Positions 34,660 through 44,132 are shown, numbered from the stretch's first letter. The stretch: DNA of 64,000 bases from Streptomyces sp. NBC_01381 (GCF_026340305.1 NZ_JAPEPI010000003.1:124001-188000); one strand, 5' to 3'. Notes: generated by a model not told the origin, from the letters alone. Numbers and translations are program-made.

Positions 34660-34805
34660 GAGTCATCCTTTCCGTTGCGAGAACACTCCTCTCATTCTTG
34701 ACGGAGGTATAGGCCCGGGAAAGCGTAGAAATACCGGCCTGCTGCGCGCACCTGCCCTATCGAAATGGCGGCGTACGGCTGTGGTTTCACAGGTGCGAGG
34801 TCGGA

Positions 34806-35441
34806 TCACAGGATGTGCAGGTCGCGTGCCGTCTGGACCGCTGCCTTGCGGTCGCTCACGCCAAGTTTGCGGTATATGGCGTGGCAGTGGGTTTTTACGG
34901 TGTTGAGCGATACGTACAGCTCCGCCGCAATGTCGCGCTGCGACAGGTTCGCGGGCAGATATCTCAGGACCGCGGTCTCCCGGTCGGTCAGTTGCTCGGT
35001 GGGGCCGGGAGTTCGTGCGCCGCCGGCCTCGTCTCCTGGAAGTGCTGCTCCTGCGTGGGCGAGGCTGTGGCGCGATTCGGTTCGCTGCAGGTAGCGGCCG
35101 GCGACGCCGGGGTCGGGGCAGGTGGCGAGGATGGACCGGGCTTCTGCGAGGAGAGATCTGCCGACAGGGTCGCCGAGGTCGGTGAGTATGTCCCCGCAGA
35201 GCGTGAGGACGTAGCCGAGGGCCAGATCCGTGGAAGCGCGCCGGACCAAGTCGAGGGCGTGCAGTGCGTCCGAGGAGGCGGCCTCGGGGTCACCCGTGGT
35301 GCGTGCTCGGATCGCGTAGGCGGGTGCGACCCCGTGGTAGGCGGCCAAGCCGAACTGCTGTGCCGTATCCACTGCTGTGACTGCGGCTGTTCGCGCGCTC
35401 GCCGTGGAGGCGTCGTCGAAGGCGACGACGGCCTGATACAC
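34806..35441 (-). pseudogene. Truncated LuxR-family regulator (C-terminal part only)
   Basis: The last 65 residues are a LuxR/GerE helix-turn-helix (LTDRETAVLRYLPANLSQRD, LYVSLNTVKTHCHAIYRKLG). They are preceded by ~120 residues of TPR-like helices as in large MalT/LAL regulators. The NTPase and most of the sensor are absent. The frame runs out near 35500, where the murJ gene begins on the other strand. A short helical-repeat LuxR protein could still be made from the GTG at 35441, but truncation is more likely. Confidence 0.65.
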
Positions 35442-35512
35442 CAGGGCCTCGTCGTTGCCGGTCTCCCGGGGCAGCCTGCTCCGTGGTGATCTTCGGGTCG
35501 TAGATTGGGCTC

Positions 35513-37201
35513 ATGACGGAGGGGACGCCGAGCGAGGCGACAGCACAGTCACGGAGACAACAGAAGCGGGGGCGGCACGCTGCCCCGAAATCGGGGGCGG
35601 TCAGGGGCGGGCTGCTGCGCTCGTCCCTGCTGATGGCGGCGGGGACGGTGGTGTCCCGGGCGACGGGTCTGATCAGACAGGTCTTGCAGGCGGCCGCACT
35701 GGGTACCGGGCTGCTGGCCACCACCTACAACCAGGCCAACACGGTGCCGACCAGCCTGTACTTCCTGTTCATCGGCGGGGCGCTGAACTCCGTGCTGGTG
35801 CCGCAGCTGGTACGGGCCCGAATCGAGCAGCCGGATGGCGGCAGGGCCTTCGAGCAGCGCTTGGTCACCCTCGTCTTGTGCGTGCTTGGCGTCGGCACGG
35901 CGCTGGCAGTGTGGGCGGCGCCGCAGATCATCAGCCTCTATCAGAGCGATACACGCGACAATCACGCGGCGTTCGAGCTGACGGTGACGTTCGCCCGGTT
36001 CCTGCTGCCGCAGATCTTCTTCTACGGCCTGTTCAGCATCCTGGGCCAAGTCCTCAACGCCCGGAACCGGTTCGGGGCGATGATGTGGACCCCGGTCCTC
36101 AACAACATCGTTCTGGTCACGGTGTTCGGCGTCTACGTCGGGCTCATGACGGTCCCGGACCGCGTGCAGGACATCACCCAGACCCAGGTGACGCTCCTGG
36201 GCGTCGGCACCACACTCGCCCTGGCCATCCAGGCACTCGCCCTGATCCCCTTCGTCCGCGCCGCGGGCTTCCGCTTCCGCCCCCGCTTCGACTGGCGCGG
36301 CACCGGCCTGCGAAAAAGCATCAGTGCGGCCCGCTGGACGCTGCTGTTCGTACTGGCCAACCTGGTCGCCAGCACCGTGGTGACCCGCTACGCCTCGGCC
36401 GCCGACCAAGCCCTGCCCAAGGGCGGCGTGGGCTTCACCGCCTACTCCAACGCGCAGACGATCTGGATGCTGCCCCAGGCGATCATCACGGTCTCGCTGG
36501 TCACCGCCCTGCTGCCCCGGATGAGCCGGGCCGCCGCCGAGCAGCGTCTGGACGATGTGCGAGGCGACCTGTCCCGCGCACTGCGGATCAGCGGCGTCGT
36601 CATCGTCCCCGCCGCCTTCTTCTTCATCGCCTTCGGCCCGCAGATAGCACAACTGCTGTTCGCTCACGGCGCCGCCAACGGCGCATCCGCCCAGCCACTG
36701 GGCCATATCATCCAGGCGTTCGGGCTCGGCCTGATCCCCTTCTCCGCGCAGTATCTGCTGCTGCGCGGCTTCTACGCCTTCGAGGACACCCGCACGCCGT
36801 TCTGGATGGCGGTATGGATCAGCGCCGTCAACATCGCCCTGGCCACCGGCTGCCACCTGCTGCTGCCCGCACGCTGGGCGGTCACCGGGATGGCCGCCGC
36901 GTACGCCGCCTCCTACGCCATCGGCCTGCTGATCACGGCCCTGCGGCTGCGACGACGCCTCGAAGGTCGACTGGACGGCAAGCGGCTGTGCCGTACCTAC
37001 GGCAAACTGACGGCCTCCGCACTCACCGCCGGCGCCCTCGGCTGGCTCGTCGCCCGCACCTGCTCCACGAACCTGGCGTCGACCACCTGGACTCCCGCCC
37101 TGGCCCTGGCCGCAGGCGGCGCCACGATGGCACTCCTGTTCCTGCTCCTTGCTCGCGTCCTCAAGATCAGTGAGCTGCGGAGCCTGCCAGGGTTGAGGTG
37201 A
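35513..37201 (+). CDS. murJ: MurJ/MviN-type lipid II flippase
   Basis: A 562-residue MOP-superfamily protein with 14 predicted helices. Family text includes SSLLMAAGTVVSRATGLIRQ (helix 1), TSLYFLFIGGALNSVLVPQL, GQVLNARNRFGAMMWTPVLN, FGLGLIPFSAQYLLLRGFYA and ALEDTRTP-like FEDTRTPFWMA. MurJ flips lipid II across the membrane for peptidoglycan synthesis. Streptomyces have several paralogues, and this copy, isolated in a decayed region and without the usual chromosomal partners, is probably an accessory one. A strong terminator follows. Confidence 0.9.
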   Translation: MTEGTPSEATAQSRRQQKRGRHAAPKSGAVRGGLLRSSLLMAAGTVVSRATGLIRQVLQAAALGTGLLATTYNQANTVPTSLYFLFIGGALNSVLVPQLVRARIEQPDGGRAFEQRLVTLVLCVLGVGTALAVWAAPQIISLYQSDTRDNHAAFELTVTFARFLLPQIFFYGLFSILGQVLNARNRFGAMMWTPVLNNIVLVTVFGVYVGLMTVPDRVQDITQTQVTLLGVGTTLALAIQALALIPFVRAAGFRFRPRFDWRGTGLRKSISAARWTLLFVLANLVASTVVTRYASAADQALPKGGVGFTAYSNAQTIWMLPQAIITVSLVTALLPRMSRAAAEQRLDDVRGDLSRALRISGVVIVPAAFFFIAFGPQIAQLLFAHGAANGASAQPLGHIIQAFGLGLIPFSAQYLLLRGFYAFEDTRTPFWMAVWISAVNIALATGCHLLLPARWAVTGMAAAYAASYAIGLLITALRLRRRLEGRLDGKRLCRTYGKLTASALTAGALGWLVARTCSTNLASTTWTPALALAAGGATMALLFLLLARVLKISELRSLPGLR

Positions 37202-37207
37202 CGTCGG

Positions 37208-37250
37208 CGGCGCCGAGTAGCTGGTCCTCGTCACCAGCTACTCGGCGCCG
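37208..37250 (+). terminator. Perfect 18-bp hairpin after murJ
   Basis: Arms 37208-37225 (CGGCGCCGAGTAGCTGGT) and 37233-37250 pair perfectly around a 7-nt loop, starting 7 bases after the murJ stop. No U-tract follows. This is one of the strongest hairpins in the window. Confidence 0.85.
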
Positions 37251-37317
37251 GTCTCCTGGTACCTGCCCCGGGGAGTCCTGGTGAAGTTGAAGGTTCGCCG
37301 GACCGTCCGAAGAGTGT

Positions 37318-37975
37318 TTACAGCGCGAGGTGCTCGCGGAGCTTGCCGCGCTGGGCAGGTAGCTCGTCCCCTACGGACAGGTCGAGGGTGGGGAACTTCT
37401 CGGCGATCTCGGCGGGGTCAAGGATGGGGTCGCCGACGGGAATCTCCCATTTGTTGCCGTGGCGCTTCCAGGCGTCGAGGTCAGGTTTGATGGGACGGAT
37501 GCGCTTCACGATGCCGTCGACGACGTAGACCATCGCTTTGGCGTGCGGGCGCTTGTGGTCGGCCAGGGGCCAGTACTTGCTGTCCGCGTCGAACTGTTCC
37601 TTGCTCAGGTCGCCCTGACCGGTCTCGTCGTAGGTGCGGCCGTCGGCGTCGGTCTTGGTCTTGCCGCTGCGGTAGACGACGTAGACGAAGTCTCCCTCGT
37701 CGGTCAGGGCGCGGTAGACGGTGGCGCGGCTGGTGTGGAAGGTGTCGGCGATCTGCTGCACGGTGTACTGCTCGCTGTCGTACATCTGGCGTGCCATGCG
37801 GACTTGGGTGGCGGTGAGGGTGGGGCGGCGGCCGCCGGTGCGGCCGCGGTCGCGGGCGGAGGCCAGGCCCTCGTGGGTGCCTTCGACGATCAGTTCGCGC
37901 TGGAACTCGTCGATGGCGCCAAGCATGTGGAAAGCGAGGCGGCCGGTGGGGGTGGAGGTGTCGATGCCCTGCTTG
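37318..37975 (-). pseudogene. Serine resolvase 3' half fused to an extra C-terminal domain
   Basis: The frame starts inside the catalytic domain (GIDTSTPTGRLAFHMLGAID, EFQRELIVEGTHEG). The normal resolvase HTH follows (VQQIADTFHTSRATVYRALT). Instead of ending there, the protein continues ~120 residues (DEGDFVYVVYRSGKTKTDA, KAMVYVVDGIVKRIRPIKPD, DELPAQRGKLREHLAL) with a charged alpha/beta character. I do not recognise this extension. The catalytic Ser region is missing. The 5' end abuts another resolvase remnant in opposite orientation. Confidence 0.7.
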
Positions 37976-38119
37976 CTCGCCCAGCCGGAGAACACCATCA
38001 CCTCGATCGCGAAGCTCCTCGGCGTCTCCCGCACCACGCTCTACAAATACGTGCCCGATCTCCAGGCCGGTGGCCGCTCCGCCCTGTTGGCCACGGACAA
38101 CAGGGAGATCACCGCATGA
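37966..38119 (+). pseudogene. Resolvase HTH remnant, head-on with its neighbour
   Basis: The plus strand reads LLAQPENTITSIAKLLGVSR then TTLYKYVPDLQAGGRSALL and stops at 38119. This is the C-terminal DNA-binding end of a Tn3-type resolvase, closely similar to the remnant at 12390-12480. Everything upstream is replaced by the oppositely oriented resolvase fragment, so a recombination joined two different resolvase genes near 37970. Confidence 0.7.
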
Positions 38120-38150
38120 TGCCCGTGAGTCATCCCGTCACGGCAGAAGG

Positions 38151-38185
38151 GCGGGGTCGACCAGCGTGCGGCTGGCCGACCCCGC
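38151..38185 (-). terminator. 15-bp hairpin downstream of a small membrane protein gene
   Basis: GCGGGGTCGACCAGC (38151-38165) pairs with GCTGGCCGACCCCGC (38171-38185), one mismatch, 5-nt loop. It lies just after the stop of the minus-strand gene at 38198 and also faces the end of the resolvase remnant, so it could serve both strands. Confidence 0.65.
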
Positions 38186-38197
38186 TTGGTGCAGGCG

Positions 38198-38449
38198 TTA
38201 CTGGTGAGAGCGCCTCCACCAGCGACGTACCTTGTTCACGCACACGGTGGCGACCACGGCCATCAGGGCGGCGACGGCCGTCTTGGCCAGCCAGAGCGCC
38301 CCGTCGGTGACCAGCCACACGGCCGCGCCGGACACCTGGTCTCGCACGGGTTCGTGCGCGCTCAGATATCCGGCCCAGAACGCGGCGAGCACGACAAGTG
38401 CACCGATCGCGATCAACTGCGGTCTGTAGCGGCCTTCGGGTTCCGACAT
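38198..38449 (-). CDS. Small two-helix membrane protein
   Basis: About 83 residues from ATG 38449 (MSEPEGRYRPQL), with two hydrophobic helices (LIAIGALVVLAAFWAGYL and LAKTAVAALMAVVATVCVNK) and a basic C-terminus (KVRRWWRRSHQ). Such proteins occur on Streptomyces plasmids and ICEs, but no family or function was recognised. The upstream gene at 38566-39456 is on the same strand. Confidence 0.55.
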   Translation of the reverse strand: MSEPEGRYRPQLIAIGALVVLAAFWAGYLSAHEPVRDQVSGAAVWLVTDGALWLAKTAVAALMAVVATVCVNKVRRWWRRSHQ

Positions 38450-38565
38450 TGAGCGAGGCATAATGGCCTCACCGTCCTTCCTGCATCAGGTGGGATGGGG
38501 ACCGCCGCCTCCCGGTCGATTGCTTCCTACGGCCCGGCCGGGGGCGACGGGGTCTATTGCGCGGG

Positions 38566-39456
38566 CTACTCCTCGTGCTCGTCGTCGGCGTGCTCGGCGA
38601 GGTACGCCCCGAAGAGCTCCTCCAGCCGCGTCAACCGCTCTTCCACCGACGCCCGCTTGGGCTTCGCATAGGGGTAGTCCAGCCATGCGCTCGCCGCCGC
38701 CAAGGGGCCGTCTTCCGAGTGCAGGTGCTTGAGCTCGTACATCAAGAGCTTGCCGTCGTGGCACGCCATGAAGTCCGGCTGCCCCAGCTCTTCAAGCCGG
38801 ATGTGCCTCCACGCAGCCTTCCTGACGAGCGATTGGAAAGCCGAGTGGCGAAAGGTGAGAGTGTCCTGAGTATCTCTCCGGAGCCCGTGATCGACCGCGT
38901 CGCCGCCGTCATCGTCTCCGGGAGGTGCGAAGTCCTCTTCCTCGATCGTCATGGTGCGCTGCGAGGGGATGCTGTCGGCCTCGTCCTTGTCAGGGGAGGG
39001 CTTCGCGGCTGTTACCTCGGCACTCATCGCTCGCAGCAGAGTCAGGTATTTCTGACTCGACATGACGTCGTCTGCGTCTCCCCAGGCCTGTTCAAGTTCG
39101 GAGTAGGCCACGTCGAAGTCGCTCGCCTCGACATCGATTGACGGGTCGTCGTTGTCGTTCTGGATCCTGTACCTCTGGGACTCGTCCTGCCACTGCGTCA
39201 CCTGTGCGCTGTAGCGCTTATGTGTCGCCGACTTCGTGGAGTTGCCGTCGGCCGCGCCGATGGTGTCCCAGGACGTACCGCGCATCCGTTCAGCCACCAC
39301 GGCAAGTTTCAAGATCTCCTGCGCCTCGTCGACCAGGCGCCGCGCCTGTTCCACGAGTTGGCCGGGCGGTGTCGACTTGCGCGCGTCGTCGCAGCGCGCG
39401 GAACTGACCGGGAGCGCCACGCGGTTACGCATCGTCTTCGACATGCGACACAGCAT
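38566..39456 (-). CDS. Hypothetical protein, plasmid/ICE-like
   Basis: A 296-residue protein I cannot assign. The N-terminal ~80 residues contain a helix with AERMRGTSWDTIGAADGNST, resembling an HTH-like segment found in actinomycete plasmid and ICE proteins. The middle is acidic (DNDDPSIDVEASDFDVAY). The C-terminal third (QPDFMACHDGKLLMYELKHL) has an xD...ELK arrangement faintly like nuclease cores, which is speculative. It is followed by charged helices and an acidic tail (EHADDEHEE). Several Met codons near the start make the exact start uncertain. Confidence 0.6.
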   Translation of the reverse strand: MLCRMSKTMRNRVALPVSSARCDDARKSTPPGQLVEQARRLVDEAQEILKLAVVAERMRGTSWDTIGAADGNSTKSATHKRYSAQVTQWQDESQRYRIQNDNDDPSIDVEASDFDVAYSELEQAWGDADDVMSSQKYLTLLRAMSAEVTAAKPSPDKDEADSIPSQRTMTIEEEDFAPPGDDDGGDAVDHGLRRDTQDTLTFRHSAFQSLVRKAAWRHIRLEELGQPDFMACHDGKLLMYELKHLHSEDGPLAAASAWLDYPYAKPKRASVEERLTRLEELFGAYLAEHADDEHEE

Positions 39457-39499
39457 TGCCGATTCAGCGACGGGTCGTCAACTTCCAGCAACATTCCGT

Positions 39500-40514
39500 C
39501 GTTTGGGGATGACCAAGGGCCGCGCCAGCGGGCGTTGCTCGCAGGCCTGGGGTCTCTTCATGACCGGGGTGTTCGCGGTGTGGACCGGCGATCTGGCGGT
39601 GGCGCCCGAGCGGTTCCAGGAGGCGCGGGAGGTGGCCCTGCGGTGTGGCCATGAGCGCGTGGTGATGTTCACCGCGCCGTACCTCGGGGCGATGCGGGCG
39701 CTGTGCGGTGAGGTGGAGGAAGGGCTGGCCGCGGTGCGCGGGGTGGCGGCAGATCGAGGCGGCCCGCGATGCGCTGGGCATGAGCGTCGTCCATTACGAG
39801 GGCGCCCTGCTGCTCGCCGTGTTCGGTGACATCGACGGCGCGCTGGAGTTCTGCTCGGCCGGTCTTGAGCACTTGGGGGGCGCCGGGGAGCGCCAGTTCT
39901 ACGGGTCCACGCTGATGGTGCGGGGCGTCATCCTGTGGCTCGCCGGACGGCACGAGCAGCGCGCCGCGCCACTGCGCCGGGCCCTGGAGGCGGTCGGCGA
40001 GATCGGGGGCGTGCTCGTCGCCGCGCTGTGCTGCCTCGGCCTCGCCTGGCACGCGGCCCGGCAGGAGCGGCACGCGCGGGCGGCCTGGCTGCTGGGGTAC
40101 GCCGAAAGCGCGCGGCGGCTGAGCGGTGATCCGGTCGCGATGCTGCCGTCCCTGCTCGAGGAGCAGGAGGCGGCACAGAAGGCGGTGCGGATCGCGCTGG
40201 GCGGCGAGGAGTTCGAGCGTTGGCACGGAGTCGGCGCGCGGATGTCGGGGACGGCGATCCTGGAGGCCGTGCGGGCCGACGCCGATGTGTCGCCGGCAGC
40301 GCGTCTGCCCGGTGCGCGCAACGGCGGCGGGGGCGGCGAACTCACCCCGCGCGAGCGGGAGGTCGCCGCACTCGTGGCGCAGGGCCTTTCGAACCGCGAG
40401 GTCGCCGAACGGCTCGTCATCTCCAAGCGGACGGCCGACACCCACGTCGAGCACATCCTCACCACGCTCGACGTCACCTCACGTACGGAGATCGCGGCGG
40501 CGCTGCAACGGTGA
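39500..40514 (+). pseudogene. LAL-type LuxR regulator, 5' truncated and frameshifted
   Basis: The first frame (SQAWGLFMTGVFAVWTGDLA, RVVMFTAPYLGAMRALCGEV) is followed near 39745 by a different frame (AARDALGMSVVHYEGALLLA to the end). The terminal LuxR HTH (LTPREREVAALVAQGLSNRE, ISKRTADTHVEHILTTLDV) is intact. The N-terminal ATPase of ~500 residues is missing. The 5' edge falls just outside the promoter of the oppositely transcribed gene at 39456. Confidence 0.72.
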
Positions 40515-40768
40515 CCACGCCCCCGCCGTACCGCGTACCTATGTCTCCCGCACGGCCGCGCGTGTCACCTACGCATACGTATCCTGCCCGCATGCCGATT
40601 CCGGGGACGGGGCGGCGAATCGGCCGGACACCATGTCTGCCGCCTGGCACGGGACGGGCTCTCATGGCTGTCGCGCCACGGACATGCCTGTGCCGCCACT
40701 CCGCCATTCCCCCTCGGCGGCGCGGGAGAGTGCAGCTGCCCTCGTCGGCGGGGCAGCCGCACCCCTGT

Positions 40769-40957
40769 CTACGGTGCGGCCGCAGAGCGGCGAGGGCGCG
40801 GCACGAGTTCGCCGCCGCAGTTGGGGCACGTGTTCTGCATGGCGTCGCTGCAGGGCACGCAGAACGTGCACTCGTACGAGCAGATCCGGGCGGACGCCTC
40901 CTGCGGCAGCGCCGCGTCGGCACATCGTTCGCAGCGGTCGCGCATCTCCAAAGCCAT
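40769..40957 (-). CDS. DUF1272 zinc-ribbon protein (62 aa)
   Basis: The ATG at 40957 with AGGAG upstream opens MALEMRDRCERCADAALPQE. CSYECTFCVPCSDAM and CPNCGGELVPRPRR follow, with the paired CxxC/CxxxC cysteines that define DUF1272. It probably binds zinc; its role is unknown. Confidence 0.85.
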   Translation of the reverse strand: MALEMRDRCERCADAALPQEASARICSYECTFCVPCSDAMQNTCPNCGGELVPRPRRSAAAP

Positions 40958-41153
40958 GGCTCTCCTGGCGGGTTCGGGGTTCCGTCGCCCGGTCAGCAGC
41001 GCCGGACGACGCCCATTCTCCGTGGAAGGATCTTGGCCTGAAAGCATCGACCGGGACAGCTTCCACCGGATCCGGGCCACCGCCGGGACACCTCTGCGCT
41101 CCCCTGGTGCGTGCGTACGTATGCCTCCCCGCCGTACGTATACGAGTACCCCC

Positions 41154-43253
41154 TCAGGACGGGCCGTCGCCCAGGGCTTCGGCGATGAGCAGGGCGACGT
41201 CGTCGCGGCTGTCGGCGTCGGGGAGTGTGGCAAGCAGCTGGTCGCAGGTGGCCTCCAGGGGCAGTCGAGGGCCCGAGAGGAGGTGCAGGATGGCGTTCAT
41301 GCGTGTGTCGAGGGATTCGGTGCGGGTCTCCACCAGGCCGTCGGTGTACAGCACCAGGCGGGCGCGGGGCGGCAGATCGATGCGGGTGGTGGTGAAGTCC
41401 ACGCCCTCGGCGGCGCCCAACGGGGCGCCGGTGGGCAGGTCGAGGAGGGCGGGCGGCCGGCCGGCGTGGTGGACCGCGGGCGGCAGGTGGCCGGCCAGGG
41501 CGATGCGGCACTGCTGGGCGCGGGGCTCGCAGAGGGCGTAGACGCAGGTGGCGATCGTCTCGTCGAGTTCGCGGGTGAGCAGGTCCAGGTGGTGCAGGAT
41601 CTCGGCGGGGTCGAGGCCGAGGCGGGCCAAGGTGCGGGTGGCGGTGCGGAGTTGGCCCATGGTCGCGGCGGCGGTGAGGCCGGATCCCATGACGTCGCCC
41701 ACGACCAGGGCCGTGGTGTCACCGGCGAGGGGAATGACGTCGAACCAGTCGCCGCCCGCGTGTCCTGCGGATCCGGCGGGCCGGTAGCGGCAGGCCACGC
41801 GCAGACCCGGCGGGTCGGGCGGGTTCTCGGGCAGCAGGTGGCGCTGCAGGGTGGTGACGGCCTGGAGCTGGGTGCGGTACAGGCGGGCGTTGTCGATGCA
41901 GACGGCCGCGCGGGCGGCGAGTTCCTCGGCGAGCACGATGTCGTCGGCGTTGAAGGGCAGCGGGTTGCGGGCGCGTTTGAGGTCGAGCGCGCCGAGGACT
42001 TCGCCGCGGGCGATGAGCGGCACGGCCAGGTAGGAGTGGACGCCGGCGCGGGCGAGCACGGCGGCAGCCTCGTCGTCGCGGGCGATGTGCCGCAGGTGGT
42101 CGGGGCGGACGTGGGCGACGTGGACGGTGCGTCCGGTGGTGACGCACCGGGTGACAAGGCGGTCGGATTCATAGCGGGTGATCTCGCCCGGCGGGTCGGC
42201 GGCGTCGGCGGCGCGGGTGGGGTAGGCGGCCTTGACGGCCAGGGCGCGGAAGACGGCGGGCTCGGTGGTTGCGGTGCGGTGCGGGGGTTGCTCGGCCAGG
42301 GCCGAGTCCAGGACGTCGACCGCGGCGATGTCCGCGAGATCGGGGACCACGGCGTCGGCGAGTTCGCGGGCGGTCTGGTCCAGGTCGAGCGTGGTGCCTA
42401 TGCGCGCCGATGCCTGTGCGATCAGGGCCAGGCGCTTGCGGGCCTGGGTGCTGTGCAGATCCGCACGGTACTGCTCGGTGACGTCGATGACCGTCATGGT
42501 GACGCCGATGACCTGGCCCACGGAGTCCTCCAGGCGGAAGTACGACACCCGCCATGCCCGGCGCCCCTCCACACCCACGTGGGCACGCTCGGTGACGGAG
42601 CGGTCGAGCAGCGGGGTGCCGCTGTCCAGGACCTGACGCAGCGCGGTCTCGATGGCGCCGCGCTCCCCGAAAGGCAGTTCCTCGACGGCGCTGCGGCCCA
42701 GGCACCACTGGGCGGGCCGCCCGATGATCTGCTCGAGCGCCGGGTTGACCAGTACATAGCGCAGGTCGGTGTCCACCACCGCCACCCCGGTCGGTGACTG
42801 CGTCACCAGCTTCCCGGACAGCGCCAGGTGCCGCTCGACCCCGCGTACGACGGATTCCTCGGCGGCGATCCCCAGCGCGTACCCGTAGCCGTCCTGATCG
42901 AGCAGCCGCATGTTGCGGAACTCCACGAGGCGCGAGGTCCCGTCCCGGTGGTGGACGGGAAAGACCCCTGCCCAGCTCCCGCCGTCGGTCATGACCTTGG
43001 AGAACAGATCCAGGGCTACATCGGCGTGCTCCTCGGAGACCAGGAGCGTGGCCGCGTACTGGCCGAGCGCCTCCGCGGCGGTCCACCCGAACAGCGTCTC
43101 GGCCTGCGGGCTCCACAGGGTGATCCGCCCCTTGGCGTCAAGGACCACGGCGGCCACGCCCAGCATGTCGAGGAGGCCGCCCGGCGCGGACGGGGTGGGC
43201 GGGGTGAGCGGGTCGGGCCAGGGCCTGGCCTGGAAGGCGTCAGACGCGTTCAT
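41154..43253 (-). CDS. PAS-PAS-GAF-SpoIIE serine phosphatase
   Basis: A 699-residue multidomain sensor phosphatase. PAS 1 (MLGVAAVVLDAKGRITLWSP) is near residue 30, PAS 2 (TGVAVVDTDLRYVLVNPALE) near 155, a GAF domain (HSYLAVPLIARGEVLGALDL) near 420, and a PP2C-like SpoIIE domain from ~500 (GGDWFDVIPLAG, VVGDVMGSGLTAAATM, LYTDGLVETR, DDVALLI) with the metal-binding aspartates in place. In Streptomyces such proteins dephosphorylate anti-anti-sigma factors in partner-switching modules. No anti-sigma gene is adjacent. The start at 43253 is chosen for GGGAG upstream. Confidence 0.92.
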   Translation of the reverse strand: MNASDAFQARPWPDPLTPPTPSAPGGLLDMLGVAAVVLDAKGRITLWSPQAETLFGWTAAEALGQYAATLLVSEEHADVALDLFSKVMTDGGSWAGVFPVHHRDGTSRLVEFRNMRLLDQDGYGYALGIAAEESVVRGVERHLALSGKLVTQSPTGVAVVDTDLRYVLVNPALEQIIGRPAQWCLGRSAVEELPFGERGAIETALRQVLDSGTPLLDRSVTERAHVGVEGRRAWRVSYFRLEDSVGQVIGVTMTVIDVTEQYRADLHSTQARKRLALIAQASARIGTTLDLDQTARELADAVVPDLADIAAVDVLDSALAEQPPHRTATTEPAVFRALAVKAAYPTRAADAADPPGEITRYESDRLVTRCVTTGRTVHVAHVRPDHLRHIARDDEAAAVLARAGVHSYLAVPLIARGEVLGALDLKRARNPLPFNADDIVLAEELAARAAVCIDNARLYRTQLQAVTTLQRHLLPENPPDPPGLRVACRYRPAGSAGHAGGDWFDVIPLAGDTTALVVGDVMGSGLTAAATMGQLRTATRTLARLGLDPAEILHHLDLLTRELDETIATCVYALCEPRAQQCRIALAGHLPPAVHHAGRPPALLDLPTGAPLGAAEGVDFTTTRIDLPPRARLVLYTDGLVETRTESLDTRMNAILHLLSGPRLPLEATCDQLLATLPDADSRDDVALLIAEALGDGPS

Positions 43254-43492
43254 GGCAGGTTCTCCCTTCCCCGTGCCCGGCCGCGGACGGGCTCCGACGC
43301 CTTGACCCCACCCCGACGGGAGGAGCTTCGGGCAGATCGGACCGCTTCCATCGTCCCCCCGATCGGCCCCGCCGGCCCAGTCGGTGCGGCAGGTCACTCG
43401 CCTCGGCCCATGGTGGACTCATGCCCCGTCCCGCATGCGGGCACCCCGATGGCACTCGGTGTCACGCGGCGCGCGGCACGCGGCCGACGCGG

Positions 43493-44080
43493 TCATCGGG
43501 CCGGTACAGGCGCCACCAGGGTCCACTCGCCGACGTCGTCGGAGAACCCGCTGTTCATGGCGAACTGGACCTGTACGGGCTTGGCGGCGTCCGGCAGCTC
43601 GAAGGTGATGAAGCCACGGGCGGTGTCACCGGGCGAGATCGAGACGGACGCGGGGAAGGCGGGACCGGCGCTGGTCTTGGCGAACAGGGCAGCGGCGAAG
43701 TGCTGACCAGCTCAAGAACACCGGCGAGGCACCGTACAAGGACAGCCCGGTCAACGGAGCCGTCCTTGTCGACGCGGACGGTACTGGACGGCGACGAAGC
43801 GGTTGCCGGGATCGGGGGCGAAGATCTGGTTCGTGGTGCGGGCCGGGTCGACGACCTTCAGGACGGTGACGTCGAGCCGCTCACCACGGGTGTTCCCCTC
43901 CAGGGACAGCGTCGCGCCGATGCCGGGTTCCGGCGGGCCGGGAGCCGCCGCCGCTGGCTGGCGATCCGCGACGTGGGCGCCAGCCGCCGCGACTGCCGGA
44001 GCAGCAATCATCTGTACGCTCACACCACCGGCCGCGATGAAAGCGCACGCCCCCGGCAACGCTGCGGATACGCGCCGCAT
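43493..44080 (-). pseudogene. DUF4352-type secreted protein gene interrupted by an internal inversion
   Basis: The ATG at 44080 (GAGGAGG upstream) starts a signal-peptide-bearing protein. The minus strand reads LDVTVLKVVDPARTTNQIFA, PDPGNRFVAVQ up to 43788 and resumes at 43706 with HFAAALFAKTSAGPAFPASV, GFITFELPDAAKPVQVQFAM, DVGEWTLVAPVPAR to TGA 43493. The missing middle is on the PLUS strand of the intervening 43707-43787 segment (LKNTGEAPYKDSPVNGAVLV). Re-inverting that segment restores a single uninterrupted DUF4352 frame of 195 codons. As drawn, the gene encodes a truncated product. DUF4352 proteins are exported, immunoglobulin-like, of unknown role. Confidence 0.8.
43707..43787. repeat. 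~81-bp inverted segment bounded by CCAG/CTGG
   Basis: The segment begins with CCAG (43707-43710) and ends with CTGG (43784-43787), a 4-bp inverted repeat. Its coding strand is opposite to the gene it sits in. Both junctions become in-frame and family-consistent when it is flipped (FVAVQLKNTGEAP at one end, VDADGTGQHFAAA at the other). Confidence 0.8.
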
Positions 44081-44132
44081 CGCTCCTCCTCGGGTCCGAA
44101 GCCCGCAGGAATCGGTTCCCCGAGTTCTCAAG

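Noticed and set aside
35549..37234. Minus-strand frame covering murJ
   Set aside because: Gln/Gly/Asp-rich shadow; the MurJ helices on the plus strand account for the sequence.
37208..37250. Attachment-site (att) interpretation of the 18-bp perfect inverted repeat
   Set aside because: Position just after the murJ stop and simple stem-loop geometry fit a terminator; no integrase or second copy seen.
40540..41160. Repeated TACGTAT-like palindromes on either side of the DUF1272 gene
   Set aside because: Short (7-8 bp), irregularly placed, and expected at this frequency; no consistent spacing.
40821..42797. 658-codon plus-strand frame opposite the SpoIIE phosphatase
   Set aside because: Antisense shadow of a well-supported minus-strand gene; GC-skewed composition and no motifs.
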